NCBI RefSeq assembly: GCF_036373705.1
Contig: NC_089852.1
Span: 31,075,707-31,139,706, forward strand
Source of the DNA: Amia ocellicauda
Lineage: Eukaryota; Chordata; Actinopteri; Amiiformes; Amiidae
Direction of reading: 5' to 3'
DNA length: 64,000 bases
Shown: positions 32,818-63,884 of the stretch, in pieces
Layout of the letters: each line of letters starts with the position of its first letter
How positions within the stretch are numbered: the stretch's first letter is position 1
Translations under genes and position numbers: made by a program
Notes under the pieces: generated by a model
The model's input: the letters and a program-made list of their open reading frames with translations, nothing else
The model's database searches: none
What the model was told of the DNA's origin: nothing

Positions 32818-35800
32818 AATACTTACAGTGTTGTGCAGAGGATACTTAGTGTTGCACAGAGGATACTTACAGTGTTGTACAGAGCACAGAGGATACCTAC
32901 AGTGTTACACAGAGGATACCTACAGTGTTGCACAGAGGATACTTACAGTGTTGCACAGAGGATACCTACAGTGTTACACAGAGGATACCTACAGTGTTGC
33001 ACAGAGGATACCTACAGTGTTGCACAGAGGGTACTTACAGTGTTGCACAGAGGATACTTACAGTGTTGTACAGAGCACAGAGGAAACTTACAGTGTTACA
33101 CAGAGGATACCTACAGTGTTGCACAGAGGATACTTACAGTGTTGCACAGAGGATACTTACAGTGTTGTACAGAGGATACTTACAGTGTTGTACAGAGCAC
33201 AGAGGATACCTACAGTGTTACACAGAGGATACCTACAGTGTTGCACAGAGGATACCTACAGTGTTGAACAGAGGATACCTACAGTGTTGTACAGAGCACA
33301 GAGGATACTTACAGTGTTACACAGAGGATAACTACAGTGTTACACAGAGGATACCTACAGTGTTGCACAGAGGGTACTTACAGTGTTGCACAGAGGATAC
33401 TTACAGTGTTGTACAGAGGATACCTACAGTGTTGCACAGAGGATACTTACAGTGTTGCACAGAGGATACCTACAGTGTTGCACAGAGGGTACTTACAGTG
33501 TTGCACAGAGGATACTTACAGTGTTGTACAGAGCACAGAGGATACTTACAGTGTTACACAGAGGATAACTACAGTGTTGCACAGAGGATACCTACAGTGT
33601 TACACAGAGGATACCTACAGTGTTGTACAGAGCACAGAGGGTACTTACAGTGTTGCACAGAGGATACCTACAGTGTTGTACAGAGGGTACTTACAGTGTT
33701 GCACAGAGGATACTTACAGTGTTACACAGAGGATACCTACAGTGTTGCACAGAGGATACTTACAGTGTTGCACAGAGGATACCTACAGTGTTGCACAGAG
33801 GGTACTTACAGTGTTGCACAGAGGATACCTACAGTGTTGCACAGAGGATACTTACAGTGTTGCACAGAGGATACCTACAGTGTTGCACAGAGGGTACTTA
33901 CAGTGTTGCACAGAGGGTACTTACAGTGTTGCACAGAGGATACCTACAGTGTTACACAGAGGATACCTACAGTGTTGCACAGAGGATACCTACAGTGTTG
34001 CACAGAGGATACTTACAGTGTTGTACAGAGGATACTTACAGTGTTGTACAGAGCACAGAGGATACCTACAGTGTTACACAGAGGATACCTACAGTGTTGC
34101 ACAGAGGATACCTACAGTGTTGTACAGAGCACAGAGGATACTTACAGTGTTACACAGAGGATACCTACAGTGTTGCACATAGGGTACTTACAGTGTTGCA
34201 CAGAGGATACCTACAGTGTTACACAGAGGATACCTACAGTGTTGCACAGAGGATACCTACAGTGTTGCACAGAGGATACCTACAGTGTTACACAGAGGAT
34301 ACCTACAGTGCTGCACAGAGGGTACTTACAGTGTTGCACAGAGGATACTTACAGTGTTGTACAGAGCACAGAGGATACTTACAGTGTTACACAGAGGATA
34401 ACTACAGTGTTGCACAGAGGATAACCACAGTGTTGCACAGAGCACAGAGGATACTTACAGTGTTACACAGAGGATAACTACAGTGTTGCACAGAGGATAC
34501 CTACAGTGTTACACAGAGGATACCTACAGTGTTGTACAGAGCACAGAGGATACTTACAGTGTTGCACAGAGGATACCTACAGTGTTGCACAGAGGATACT
34601 TACAGTGTTGTACAGAGGATACCTACAGTGTTGCACAGAGGATACTTACAGTGTTGCACAGAGGATACCTACAGTGTTGCACAGAGGGTACTTACAGTGT
34701 TGTACAGAGGATACCTACAGTGTTGCACAGAGGATACTTACAGTGTTGCACAGAGGATACCTACAGTGTTGCACAGAGGGTACTTACAATGTTGCACAGA
34801 GGATACTTACAGTGTTGTACAGAGCACAGAGGATACCTACAGTGTTGCACAGAGGATACTTACAGTGTTACACAGAGGATACTTACAGTGTTGTACAGAG
34901 CACAGAGGATACCTACAGTGTTACACAGAGGATACCTACAGTGTTGCACAGAGGATACCTACAGTGTTGTACAGAGCACAGAGGATACTTACAGTGTTAC
35001 ACAGAGGATACCTACAGTGTTGCACAGAGGATACCTACAGTGTTACACAGAGGATACCTACAGTGTTGCACAGAGGATACCTACAGTGTTGCACAGAGGA
35101 TACCTACAGTGTTACACAGAGGATACCTACAGTGCTGCACAGAGGGTACTTACAGTGTTGTACAGAGCACAGAGGATACTTACAGTGTTACACAGAGGAT
35201 AACTACAGTGCTGCACAGAGGATAAGTACAGTGTTGCACAGAGCACAGAGGATACTTACAGTGTTACACAGAGGATAACTACAGTGTTGCACAGAGGATA
35301 CCTACAGTGTTACACAGAGGATACCTACAGTGTTGTACAGAGCACAGAGGATACTTACAGTGTTACACAGAGGATACCTACAGTGTTGCACAGAGGATAC
35401 TTACAGTGTTGTACAGAGGATACCTACAGTGTTGCACAGAGGATACTTACAGTGTTGCACAGAGGATACCTACAGTGTTGCACAGAGGGTACTTACAGTG
35501 TTGTACAGAGGATACCTACAGTGTTGCACAGAGGATACTTACAGTGTTGCACAGAGGATACCTACACTGTTGCACAGAGGATACTTACACTGTTGCACAG
35601 AGGATACTTACAGTGTTGTACAGAGCACAGAGGATACCTACAGTGTTGCACAGAGGATACCTACAGTGTTGCACAGAGGATACCTACAGTGTTGTACAGA
35701 GCACAGAGGATACTTACAGTGTTACACAGAGGATACCTACAGTGTTGCACAGAGGATACTTACAGTGTTGCACAGAGGATACCTACAGTGTTACACAGAG

Positions 35801-36635
35801 GATACCTACAGTGTTGCACAGAGGATACCTACAGTGTTACACAGAGGATACCTACAGTGTTACACAGAGGATACCTACAGTGTTGCACAGAGGATACCTA
35901 CAGTGTTGTACAGAGGATACTTACAGTGTTGTACAGAGCACAGAGGATACCTACAGTGTTACACAGAGGATACCTACAGTGTTGCAGAGGGTACTTACAG
36001 TGTTGCACAGAGGATACTTACAGTGTTGTACAGAGCACAGAGGATACTTACAGTGTTACACAGAGGATAACTACAGTGTTGCACAGAGGATACCTACAGT
36101 GTTGCACAGAGGGTACTTACAGTGTTGTACAGAGCACAGAGGGTACTTACAGTGTTGCACAGAGGATACTTACAGTGTTGTACAGAGGATACTTAGTGTT
36201 GCACAGAGGATACTTAGTGTCGCACAGAGGATACTTAGTGTCGCACAGAGGATACCTACAGTGTTACACAGAGGATACTTAGTGTCGCACAGAGGATACT
36301 TACAGTGTTACACAGAGGATACCTACAGTGTTGCACAGAGGATACCTACAGTGTTACACAGAGGATACCTACAGTGTTGCACAGAGGGTACTTACAGTGT
36401 TGTACAGAGCACAGAGGATACCTACAGTGTTACTCAGAGGGTACCTACAGTGTTACACAGAGGATACTTAGTGTCGCACAGAGGATACTTACAGTGTTAC
36501 ATAGAGGATACTTAGTGTCGCACAGAGGATACCTACAGTGTTACACAGAGGATACTTAGTGTCGCACAGAGGATACTTACAGTGTCGCACAGAGGATACT
36601 TAGTGTCGCACAGAGGATACGCAGTGTTGCACAAG
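32818..36635. repeat. large 23-bp minisatellite with higher-order structure
   Basis: About 3.8 kb consist of a 23-base unit (ACAGTGTTGCACAGAGG followed by ATACCT), some 160 copies. Variants recur: GCACAG, ACACAG or TACAG in the middle, GGATACC, GGATACT or GGGTACT at the end, and a 30-base form with an extra seven bases (TACAGAGCACAGAGG). Near the right end (36190-36610) a 21-base form with CTTAGTGTCGCAC takes over. Blocks of variants repeat as larger units: 34483-35200 recurs at 35284-36000, offset by 801 bases, and 33383-33568 recurs at 34216-34401. The unit has no stop codon in any forward frame, so long overlapping ORFs appear. These are not evidence of a gene. Confidence 0.98.
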
Positions 36636-36639
36636 GGAC

Positions 36640-37295
36640 AGGAATGAAATAATGCGACACACTGAAGCGCCTCCCTTGAATGGCATGTCCCACGTGTTTG
36701 TTCCCAGGTGAGAGCGACTCTGCTCGTCCAGCAGGTGAAAGAGCGAGGCCACGCACAGGCGCCTGACTGGAGGAGGTTGGTGGTGATGGTCAGCGTGTCC
36801 ACAGACAGCTCGTTTTGGGATTACATTTCATGACTTTCTTTTTATGTGTTTTTTAAACGAAGGCGGCGAGGTGCATCGCTCCAGCGACTCGTGAGGAAAC
36901 GTGAAGCTGAAAGTGCGCAGGTACTGTCGCTGTTATGACCTCTCCACAGCCAGGACTGCCGTGCCATGTCTTTATAACTTCATGCTAATTGAATCAAATG
37001 TCAGCTTCATATTGGTTACATGCATGAGTCTGTTCCGATAAGCTAAACGACAATTAGGTGTGTTCATGCATCGTTTGGATCCACAATCCTGTCATTTTCT
37101 GTGCGATGCACATGCAGAACAATGTTATCTTTAGAAGATAGAAGATAAACAGATCTATATCTGCGTGAATACAAGATGCTTCTACTAATCTTTCATCTGT
37201 AAAATACTGAAACTCGCAGTGCTTACTCAAATAAACGGAGGAAAGATACCACTGGCTTGATAAACAATAGGCAATTTGTTATTATTATTATTATT

Positions 37296-37341
<46 letters not shown>

Positions 37342-39340
37342 TGATGATGATGATGATGATTTTTAGTGTTGCTTCCACTGAGAGTGTACTAGCATTTAAA
37401 TGGTACATTAACATCAACATGTACAAACTTTATCTGCCAGGATAAATGCAGCGAGAAATTATTAGCTTCATTCATGTTTGCAATTTCTCCTAGTGTTTTG
37501 TTTTGATTTAGCCTAGGTTTTTTTGCACATTTTACCACAATTTTCTGTATTGCATTCTTCCCAGTCACCACACAGGAAAAACTGGTCCTCCAGTCTTGTT
37601 GTTATTTTCAGTATAAGATTGTCAAGAGTTAATTCCTTTCTCAAACAATGTAAACGATTGTCCCTCATTCTTTCATCTCGGGTAAAGCTGCGCTCCCAAC
37701 ACCAGTGACGATTTATTACAGAGGTAATTGATATAAATAAACCAACCAAGATAAGTCACAAATAAAATAAAAAAATAAGAGTAATCATTTGGAAGTCGAC
37801 TGTTTGTTTTTGTTTTTTGTTTTGTGGTGTTATGAATACTATGTCTTAAATAGAATATAATCAGTCTCATACAATATAAATGAGCTTAATTAACAGGGTG
37901 TGTGTTTATATTTGTCCCTTAGGATTGGTTGTTTGGCAGTGAAAAGCTGACAGTCAACAAGGGAACTATAGTAAGAAATGTTAAAGAGGGAAGATACTTG
38001 TTGCCCTTTAGGAGTTCATTCGATGGTGTCAGTGGAAGGGGCCTGGTGGCTCAGCTGGTTTGAGCAGGGCAGAGACTTGCTCTCATACACTCTGCAACCT
38101 GTCTGGCCAGCCAGTCCCCTGTTTCTCAGCCACAGGTCTATTGACAGTGGTTAATCATTGTGTGTTTTTCCATAACTGGTTTCTCTGTCCATATGACATT
38201 TTAAGATGTACACGGCCCATGAGGTATTGCTTTGAATGAAGCTTTGAGAAGTCATGAGGCCAAAGACACTGCTCGGTGACCAGGCAGGAGTGAAAGAGGC
38301 GTTCTGTGATACCGGAAGGCTATTGAATAAAACTGAGATTTTAGAAAAGCAACCCTTCCGACCATTATGATCTTGAGATTAGTTTGCTGTTTCTTAGCTT
38401 TGCTATTTTTTCCCCATCTATTTTCTTATTAGAGTTTCACACCTGGAACACATCTGTCATCCTGCACGTTGTACAGGATGTGTTGTGTACATGAAAACGA
38501 GTCATCACTCTGAGGTTGGTCTGCAGAATCAGTCACAGTAGTTCATTCAAGCAATTGCAGGGGGAGAATCAACAACAGTCTGACAGAGTTTCCACACAGG
38601 CAGAATCAGTCAGCTTATATAGGCAGTATCTTACATTAACATAGTTCAGATACATTCCTTATATGGTAATCATATAGATGTTTCCTTATAGAAAACTAAC
38701 AGCAACAGCAAGGCAACAAAAGCAGAAGTACTAAAAGGTCAAAGAGTTTACTGGCAGTTTGCAGTTTTGGTAATTGCTTTCAAATGTCCAAATACCCCCT
38801 ATACCCGTCCACACACACACAGAGTGCACCAAAATCTGATGACTATTTACTTTGTTTCAACAGTGTCAATCTCTCCGTCACTGCGAAGTGTCTCTCTGAG
38901 AGGCATGGTTAGACTTCCTCCAGGGTAGAATCAAGTTGGGTGATGGAAAAAGCATTTGATGAAGTTTGAGATAATAAGCAAAATAATGATCACTATCATG
39001 TGTTCAAAGAGAACAGGTGTCATTGCACTACATGTGTGACTTATTTGTAAATGAAGTCTAGCTAGGAGTGGTTATTTTTAATCCATTGTCTTGGAAACGT
39101 TCTCTTCTCTAACACCTGGATAAAGCAGGTCTGTTGAGGCTTTAGCAGAAAAGAGGGCTGGTTATCTTGAAGTGGAAAAGGACGCTCACAGACACTGCTT
39201 CCAAGCTGACCAGTTATAGCAGACATATAAGACACGAAGGTGTGTTCCTCAGCTGTATAGCCCACAGCAGTAAACAGCTTTGAATTTGCGGCCAACACAC
39301 CAGGGAGAGCTTCTGAAAAAGAGACAAACAACCTTTCTCC
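36640..39340. other. GRAMD1C upstream region without a firm exon
   Basis: No coding exon is recognised. A moderately CpG-containing stretch at about 36860-36920 ends in GCGCAG before GTACTG, which could be a 5'UTR exon donor of GRAMD1C. At 38036-38075, GGCCTGGTGGCTCAGCTGGT resembles a tRNA-type A box, as in SINE heads, but I see no B box. Otherwise this is AT-rich sequence without structure I can name. Confidence 0.4.
37277..37356. repeat. (ATT)n/(AAT)n/(ATG)n trinucleotide cluster
   Basis: A run of ATT triplets turns into a long AAT run and then an ATG run, all within 80 bases upstream of GRAMD1C. It is simple sequence. Confidence 0.95.
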
Positions 39341-39397
39341 CTCTGTCACAGTGGTACAAGGGCTGGTACTTCGAGAGTGTGGGGTGTAGCGGGAGCG

Positions 39398-57277
<17,880 letters not shown>

Positions 57278-58124
57278 GCCGAAGAAGAGGGAGTTCCTGC
57301 GAGGGCAGTGTAGAGGTGAATCCGTTTCTGTCAGCCCTTTGCAGCCTCTTCCGGGGTTTTTGCTTCAGGAGAATTCAGCCATTGAACTGAGTGAAGTGTC
57401 GCAGACGGGGTGATTTAACTGAGCAGTGTGTGATGGGAGGCCTCATTGTAGGTATTGTTAATAAGAGATTAAATGACCGCATGGAGATTTTTTTTAAAGA
57501 TATAGAATGTATATATTCTACTTTTCCCCCCCAATTTGATTGAGATGAGCAAAGCAGGCCTCCAGTTTCTGACTTCTGTGTTTTTTGGTTTAGTTTTGTA
57601 TAATTTGTTCTAGGTAGTTCAGTCACGGGGTGGAGATCTGCAGCGCCTCCAGCTGGACATTAAGGGCTGCAGCTGAAGGGCAGGGTCTTGCTGTGCAGTG
57701 TGGGAGCACAGTTCTTACAGTGGTTCACTCAATTATACTGAAAAGTTCTGCTTTATTTATGTGAAGAAGCTTTTTTTTTTTTTGCCTCTTTCCTTCCTCC
57801 TTCCCCCTCCTTATTGGACATACAGTTCATACTGATCCAAAAGTGTGAAGTAAAGCTTGAATTTGTATCGATGCACCAGTGAAAGCATGCTCCGTTGTTT
57901 CGAAAGAGGGCTCTTTTATGGGTCGAGGGTACCGTTTTGTGGCTCGTCTACTGGAGCCACCGGTCCTTCCTGACCTGTGCGGGCTGCTCAAATAGGGAAG
58001 CCAATTGCCAGCTGTTCTCCTCTTGAGCCTTAAAAACCCTGAAGGGCCATTGAACAATTTCTCAGTCTATAATTCTCTTGCACTACACGGACCTGCACAC
58101 CTGTGCCTCTGTTCGTTGCTGTGT

Positions 58125-58130
58125 AATAAA
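58125..58130 (+). terminator. GRAMD1C proximal polyadenylation signal
   Basis: AATAAA about 850 bases after the stop codon, followed by GT-containing sequence (ACCACTGTGATTGTATATTG). Confidence 0.5.
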
Positions 58131-58957
58131 ACCACTGTGATTGTATATTGAAGGAGAATTCTCTGCTTGCAGTTCTTCAGCATTATTTTAGGTCCAGGGA
58201 AAACCGGACAAGGCGTCTTAATGATTGCAAGAAAACTAATCTGCAAACCATAGATAAAGAAAAGTTTTTTGGTTTTTAATGAATGTTTGTTTTACTTAAA
58301 CAGTTTTGATCATTTTATTTTTTAACTGTTTTAAGTAATCATGTGTAAGTTTTATTTCCATTTTGAAGTAGACAGATCTGTATTTGTCTAAGACAAAAGT
58401 ACTGCAGCTCTTCAGATAAACCAGTTCTGGGAGAGTTCATGGTTTCCTGGTTTCTTGCTTTGTATTTCATAACAATGGGAAACGTATGGGTTCAATTTTG
58501 TATGTTCATGGACACCTTGATCCTTATATAGTTTTTGCACAACACTACTGAATGTATTATGTATGTGTTTTAAGTTATTTCACAAGCCGTTAACGGAATC
58601 CATTAACGAACCAAACATCATGTATTTACTTCATTTTCTGTAGAAATGTTATTTCCCAACATGTGTATGTATGTATATATAGAGAAAATGTGTCTGTTTT
58701 CAGTGCTACAGATATCCAGATGTTTACATTAAATCACAAAGACCTTATCTGGTTTACAAAGCACAGGATGACAGAACAAAAGACAAAACGCTTTCAAAGA
58801 CAGTTTCTCCAGTGCCACTCTTGTATTTTCTATATACAAAATATATAGCTTGTAAAAACTGTTTATAACCTAAATAACAAACTCTACATGGTTGATTTTA
58901 TAACTGTTTAAGGAAGGTTAAGGCACTATACTGTCAATATGCAAGTTGCTGTTGTCA

Positions 58958-58963
58958 AATAAA
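58958..58963 (+). terminator. GRAMD1C distal polyadenylation signal
   Basis: AATAAA about 1.7 kb after the stop codon, with T-rich sequence following. The AT-rich sequence between the two signals has no coding sign and fits a long 3'UTR. Confidence 0.5.
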
Positions 58964-58999
58964 GCATTTGTTCCCCTTATGATCTTTCAATTGCATTCC

Positions 59000-61000
59000 A
59001 GGCTTTTATTTTTACAAATCCTTGTTGGGTTAATGTATACAATGTATTGATTTCATTGGGATGATGTTCATGTTAAATGTACGCATCCCAGCAAAAGACC
59101 AGTGCATATTCGGCGTTTGTCAGTATTCTCACCTATTACCTTTTTAATAAACAAATTAAAAATAAACATGGTATACTGGAGCTTTATGAAATTAGGATAT
59201 TGTAGCATGTCAGGAGGTACGCCTCCTAATATGTGTGGTGGTGTTATAGGGCGATAGGTGTGGTGTTATAGGGTCGTATGTGAATAGTCCTGCTGGGGAC
59301 TAAATCCTTTTGCATATTGGCGCAGGAGTGCTGGGGCATATAGTGTTGTGATTGTGGGATGGTCCCTGTTAAATTAAGTCCCAATCATGTGTATGTAGAT
59401 ATTTCATTGGCTTATGGAATCCATCCCATAGGGTGAACATGTAGGTGATGGGTGACTACAGGCAGGAGGGTTGGGCCTGCACGGTAGACCCCAATAGCAG
59501 GGGAATTATTTACAGCAGTGCAAACATTGTTTAGAGTTGATGCCCTGTGAGAGTGGAGCTACTGCTCAGCGTTATTCCTCAGACTGCGACCCACCACATA
59601 GGCAGAATAAACTCCCCTCTTAGGTACACGTGTGAAGAACCCAGTCTGGATGCATAGATGGTAAATGTATTTATTTAACATGCCAGGCCTGGAAGGGGCC
59701 CGAAATGGAAGCACTCTACCTCAGCAGAGACTTATTGAACAGCAGAAGTGGACAGCCTTTTATACATTGCAGGACATGTGGGTCTGTGGCCGGGGTCTGT
59801 CACTGGGGGTTTGTCAGAGTGTTATCTTGAGGTCAGATTTCTGACCCTTGTAATGTTCATGGTAGTCTTCCGCTGAAGAGGTGTGGGATCCAAAGAACAG
59901 ATGTCTTCCTTTGATTATACTAGGTAAGGTCCGATCCCATGGTTGTCATTTAACAACTGTCAATCGCTCATTAACATAAACAGTTCCTGCCTATCTGGAG
60001 AAAAAATTACGTCCACAAACAGACTTTTAACAAACAGCTGTGGGCCCTCTCTCTCTCTGCAGTTTGATCCTTTCTATTATTGACAGGAATGTCTAGAGGG
60101 TATGCCCTGAACAACTTGCAACGTGGTTTTAGCTACCATAATACATGTACTTTGCTTGGTCTGCATATTATTATTAATATAAAACATAATATAGTTTATA
60201 TAAAACAATAACGGCTCTACAACGTGGGTCTGCATCAGTGTTATCGCCGACTTTGTTGCAATGTGGTGGGGGTCCAAGGGTTGCACTTGAGGATCTGGGG
60301 TCTGCTGGTGCAAAAACCTCTGCTCTAAATGGACTGCACTGGCCTCACACACAGGGTATTGAAATGCTTGTTAATTGTCTCGAATTCGGTAGAAAAATAT
60401 TGTCTTTGGGAAAACTCACGTCAGTTTCCTATTTTGAACACCACAGTGGAATTCTGCAGTTTCATCAGGGAGTGATGCGGTGAGGATTTATTCTGTTCAA
60501 TGATTACTTCATTAATGGCCGCTAACTTAATACAGAGGGTGCAGGTCTCCAGTTGCGCAACCACCTGCATGTGTTGGTGGAAGTGGCCGCTGCGGTTTAC
60601 ATTCATTAGCAGTATTACTGGCACACGTGTCTTTGGGGGTGTTGTGAGGGGAATGTATTTCAGTAGCTGTGGGACCCTGTGTGTGCTGTGCTTTGGCTTT
60701 GCCCCCAGCATTATGGTGCATCTAAGCACAGGGATGGACTGGGGGCCGTGGTGCTTTTAGTCCATGCGCCTCCAGCATTCCCCTGTGGGCTCGATTTAAT
60801 GAGACCTCTCAATCGAATTCTGTGTAATGCTTGCTCCCTAATTGATGGAAAGGAAATTTAAATCATTGGCTTTCTCTGAATCAAAATGCCCTGTGCATCT
60901 ACATAAACAATTAGCATTGATTGGAAGCAGACTGTCATGTTTGGTGAAGAGAAACTACTAGTAGGAATACTTATGTACATGTGCTTTTTTTGTTTTTTAT
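59000..61000. other. intergenic sequence, no gene recognised
   Basis: Two kilobases without exon-like similarity. A repetitive feel (GTGTGGTGTTATAGGG repeated at 59237-59270, an AATAAA near 59606) suggests old mobile-element debris, perhaps of LTR type, but paired LTRs or a primer site are not visible. Confidence 0.4.
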
Positions 61001-61004
61001 TTTT

Positions 61005-61172
61005 ATTAAATTTGCAAAGATTTCAAACAAACTTCTTTCACGTTGTCATTATGGGGTATTGTTTGTAGAATTTTTAGGAAAATAATGAATTTAATCAATT
61101 TTGGAATAAGGCTGTAACATAACAAAATGTGCAAAAAGTGAAGCGATGTGAATACTTTCCGGATGAACTGTA
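61005..61172. mobile_element. Tc1-like end fragment
   Basis: The sequence ends in GTGAATACTTTCCGGATGAA then CTGTA. Inverted, this is close to the common fish Tc1-type terminus that starts ACAGTGCATCCGGAAAGTAT. The other end is absent. It directly abuts the next Tc1-like element, so one may have inserted next to or into the other. Confidence 0.6.
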
Positions 61173-61178
61173 GTTATA

Positions 61179-62076
61179 CACCGATGAGCCATAACATTAT
61201 GAGCACCTGCCTAATATTGTGTAGGTCCCCCTTTTGCCACCAAATCAGCCCTGACCCGTCGAGGCATGGACTCCACTAGACCTCTGAAGGTGTGCTGTGG
61301 TATCTGGCACCAAGACGTTAGCAGCAGATCCTTTAAGTCCTGTAAGTTGCGAGGTGGGGCCTCCATGGATCGGACTTGTTTGTCCAGCACATCCCACAGA
61401 TGCTCGATTGGATAGAGATCTGGGGAATTTGGAGGACAAGTCAACACCTTGAACTTGTGATTCATCAGACCAGGCCACCTTCTTCCATTGCTCCGTGGTC
61501 CAGTTCTGATGCTCACGTGTCCATTGTAGGTGCTTTTGGCAATGGACAGGGGTCAGCATGGGCACCCTGACTGGTCTGCGGCTACGCAGCCCAATACGCA
61601 ACAAACTGCGATGCACTGTGTGTTTTGACACCTTTCTATCAGAACCAGCATCCACTTTTTCAGCAATTTGAGCTACAGTAGCTCGTCTGTTGGATCGGAC
61701 CACACGGGCCAGCCTTCACTCCCCACGTGCATCAGTGAGCCTTGGCCGCCCATGACCCTGTCGCCGGTTCACCGCTTTTCCTTCCTTGGAACACTTTTGA
61801 TAGGTACTGACCACTGCAGACAGGGAACACCCCACAAGAGCTGCAGTTTTGGAGATGCTCTGACCCAGTCGTCTAGCCATCACAATTTGACCCTTGTCAC
61901 AGTCACTCAGATCCTTACGTTTGCCCATTTTTCCTGCTTCTAACACATCAACTTTGAGGACAAAATGTTTACTTGCTGCCTAATATATCCCACCCACTGA
62001 CAGGTGCCATGATATCGAGATTATCAGTGTTATTCACGTCACCTGTCAGTGGTCATAATGTTATGGCTGATCAGTG
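61179..62076 (-). mobile_element. Tc1-like transposon with deleted catalytic core
   Basis: TA-flanked imperfect inverted ends (CACCGATGAGCCATAACATT and, inverted on the right, CACTGATCAGCCATAACATT) bound 898 bases. The minus strand encodes a transposase in pieces: the N-terminal part [20 protein letters not shown], then SNRRATVAQIAEKVDAGSDR, then WSDES. It then jumps directly to LTCPPNSPDLYPIEHLWDV and the C-terminus. The roughly 100 residues with the second catalytic Asp are missing, and frames shift on both sides of the gap. This copy is inactive. Confidence 0.9.
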
Positions 62077-63199
62077 TATGAAATAATCAACTTTGCAGGC
62101 ATGACATGGAAAAGAGAATCTATAGATAAAGTGGAAACAACTTGGGGGGCAGTGGATTGATATAGGCCGACGATGTATAGATATATATATATATTAAATT
62201 CAAAGCAATTGTTTTACAGAAAATACACATCAGGGGTCTTCAACAGTTCCCCTCTGTACAGTACTGAACTACATTACCACAATCTGCAGGTTTTAATGGG
62301 TACTGTAAGTATATTTATCACCAGGGAAAATGTTGGTAACAAATAATAAATAAATAATAGAGAATGTAGAAATCACGGTGCGTGAAAGATAAAATGGATC
62401 ACAGGGTTATAAACGGCAGCAATAACAGCAGGCCTCCAGCCAGTGCAGTGCAGGACGAGGGACATCTGATCCTCTGCTCTCTCACTCCCTCCCTGTATGT
62501 TTACCTACCTGACAGCTTGTCCAGAGTTGTTCCTGACACCTTGGGAAGCGCTCTGTGTTATTATTACTGGCTCGGACCCAAGAAAACAGACACCCCTGCA
62601 CTGGAACTTGACCTCGGACTTTATTACCATATGGGAGCCTAGATCCTTCCATGCCTTATTTTCTTGACTCCATGTCAGCAGAAGACATTTCAGCCCCTGA
62701 CAATAGTGGAGAGACCCTACCTTAGCCAGACTGAGCCAAACAAGCAGAAATGCAGCCCTAAGAGTCACTGATGTTGCCTGGAATACGTGACCCTAGCCCA
62801 CCGAGCCTAACCCCAGTCTGAATTTCAATTGCAATGGAAACAGTAGCTGAATTACTATTCAAGAGACAGCCCAACTGTAACCACAAGGCTTTCCAGTGCT
62901 GTAAGTATATCACCCAAAAGTACAGGTGCATTTTACACTTCAACTGTGTGAAACTACCAAGAAGCTGATCGCAGGCTAAATCAGTATTGCTCTGCAAACA
63001 GACGCATCAGACCACAGCATCCTGCAGAAGGATCTCAAATTTCCAGAGAAATTCCTGGAAGGCTGGCAACAGTAGACTCCCTGATATCTGACACGAAACA
63101 CCTGAGGCATTGAGGGTGGTGAGAGTAAGCGTTCGGAACATCTAAATTAAAACTCAGATTCTCCTGTGCTGTAAGTGTACACTGTGACATTTATTAGTC

Positions 63200-63775
63200 T
63201 GCATATGAGAACATACAGAGTCTTGGCTGGATAGCTGCAACTCCTTCCTGGCTGAGCTGCTTTTGCTACCCACCGGCACCAGCTCATCCAGACCTCGGCT
63301 GCTCGTCTCTCTCCCCCGATTCACACATGCTACTCCATTACTCCACTCCCTTCATTGACTTGTGATCTCAGCAGGCATCCAATTCAAGGCTTTGGCTCTT
63401 ACCTATCGTTGTCTCAACCAGACTACACCGAGCTACCTTCAGACTCTCATCTCTCCTTACACTCCAGAACCACACAGTCTGTGACCACCTTCCAGCGATT
63501 ACTCAAGACACATCTGTTCAGACTGCTGGGCTGCTCAGCACTCTTGCTCTTCTGCACTTTATTTAATGATATTTCCTTATGCGGCCGTGTACTTATGTAC
63601 TGTTGGTACTTTTATTGTTTTTCTGTCCCCCTCCCTTTAGCAATAGCTGGGACTCAGCTGTATTATGTCTGCACTTGTTACCTAATTGAACTAGGACGTA
63701 TGCTTATTGTATTATTGCACTTTTGTAATGCTGTAAAATGCTTCTTGTGTAAACTAACTTGCCCTGGATTTACAT
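63200..63775 (+). mobile_element. LINE (L2/CR1/Rex-like) ORF2 3' end, decayed
   Basis: In shifting plus frames the translation contains CNSFLAEL, LPRFTHATPLLHSLH, RIQFKALALTYRCLNQT, PSYLQTLISPYTPEP and SVTTFQRLLKTHLFRL. These are the ordered C-terminal motifs of L2/CR1-type reverse-transcriptase ORFs. The reading frame is interrupted. The end (AACTTGCCCTGGATT) resembles the tails at 40406, 41081 and 48891. The 5' part is missing. Confidence 0.75.
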
Positions 63776-63884
63776 CATAAACCCTCTATAATATGCAGTA
63801 AGTGTGGCAGAAGGCAGCTTAAAAGTGTCATAAGGAATTAACAATTATCATACAGGACCATGGGCCCAATATGAGGCTGACACT

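Noticed and set aside
32738-36559. Many long overlapping ORFs, up to 499 codons, with a 23-residue repeat
   Set aside because: They come from the 23-bp minisatellite, which lacks stops in every forward frame. They overlap in all three frames and have no other gene signals.
38036-38130. tRNA-like or SINE head (GGTGGCTCAGCTGG)
   Set aside because: An A-box-like sequence alone, with no B box at the right distance and no cloverleaf.
59200-59640. Possible solo LTR
   Set aside because: There is an AATAAA and some repetitive text, but no matched LTR pair, target duplication or primer-binding site could be found.
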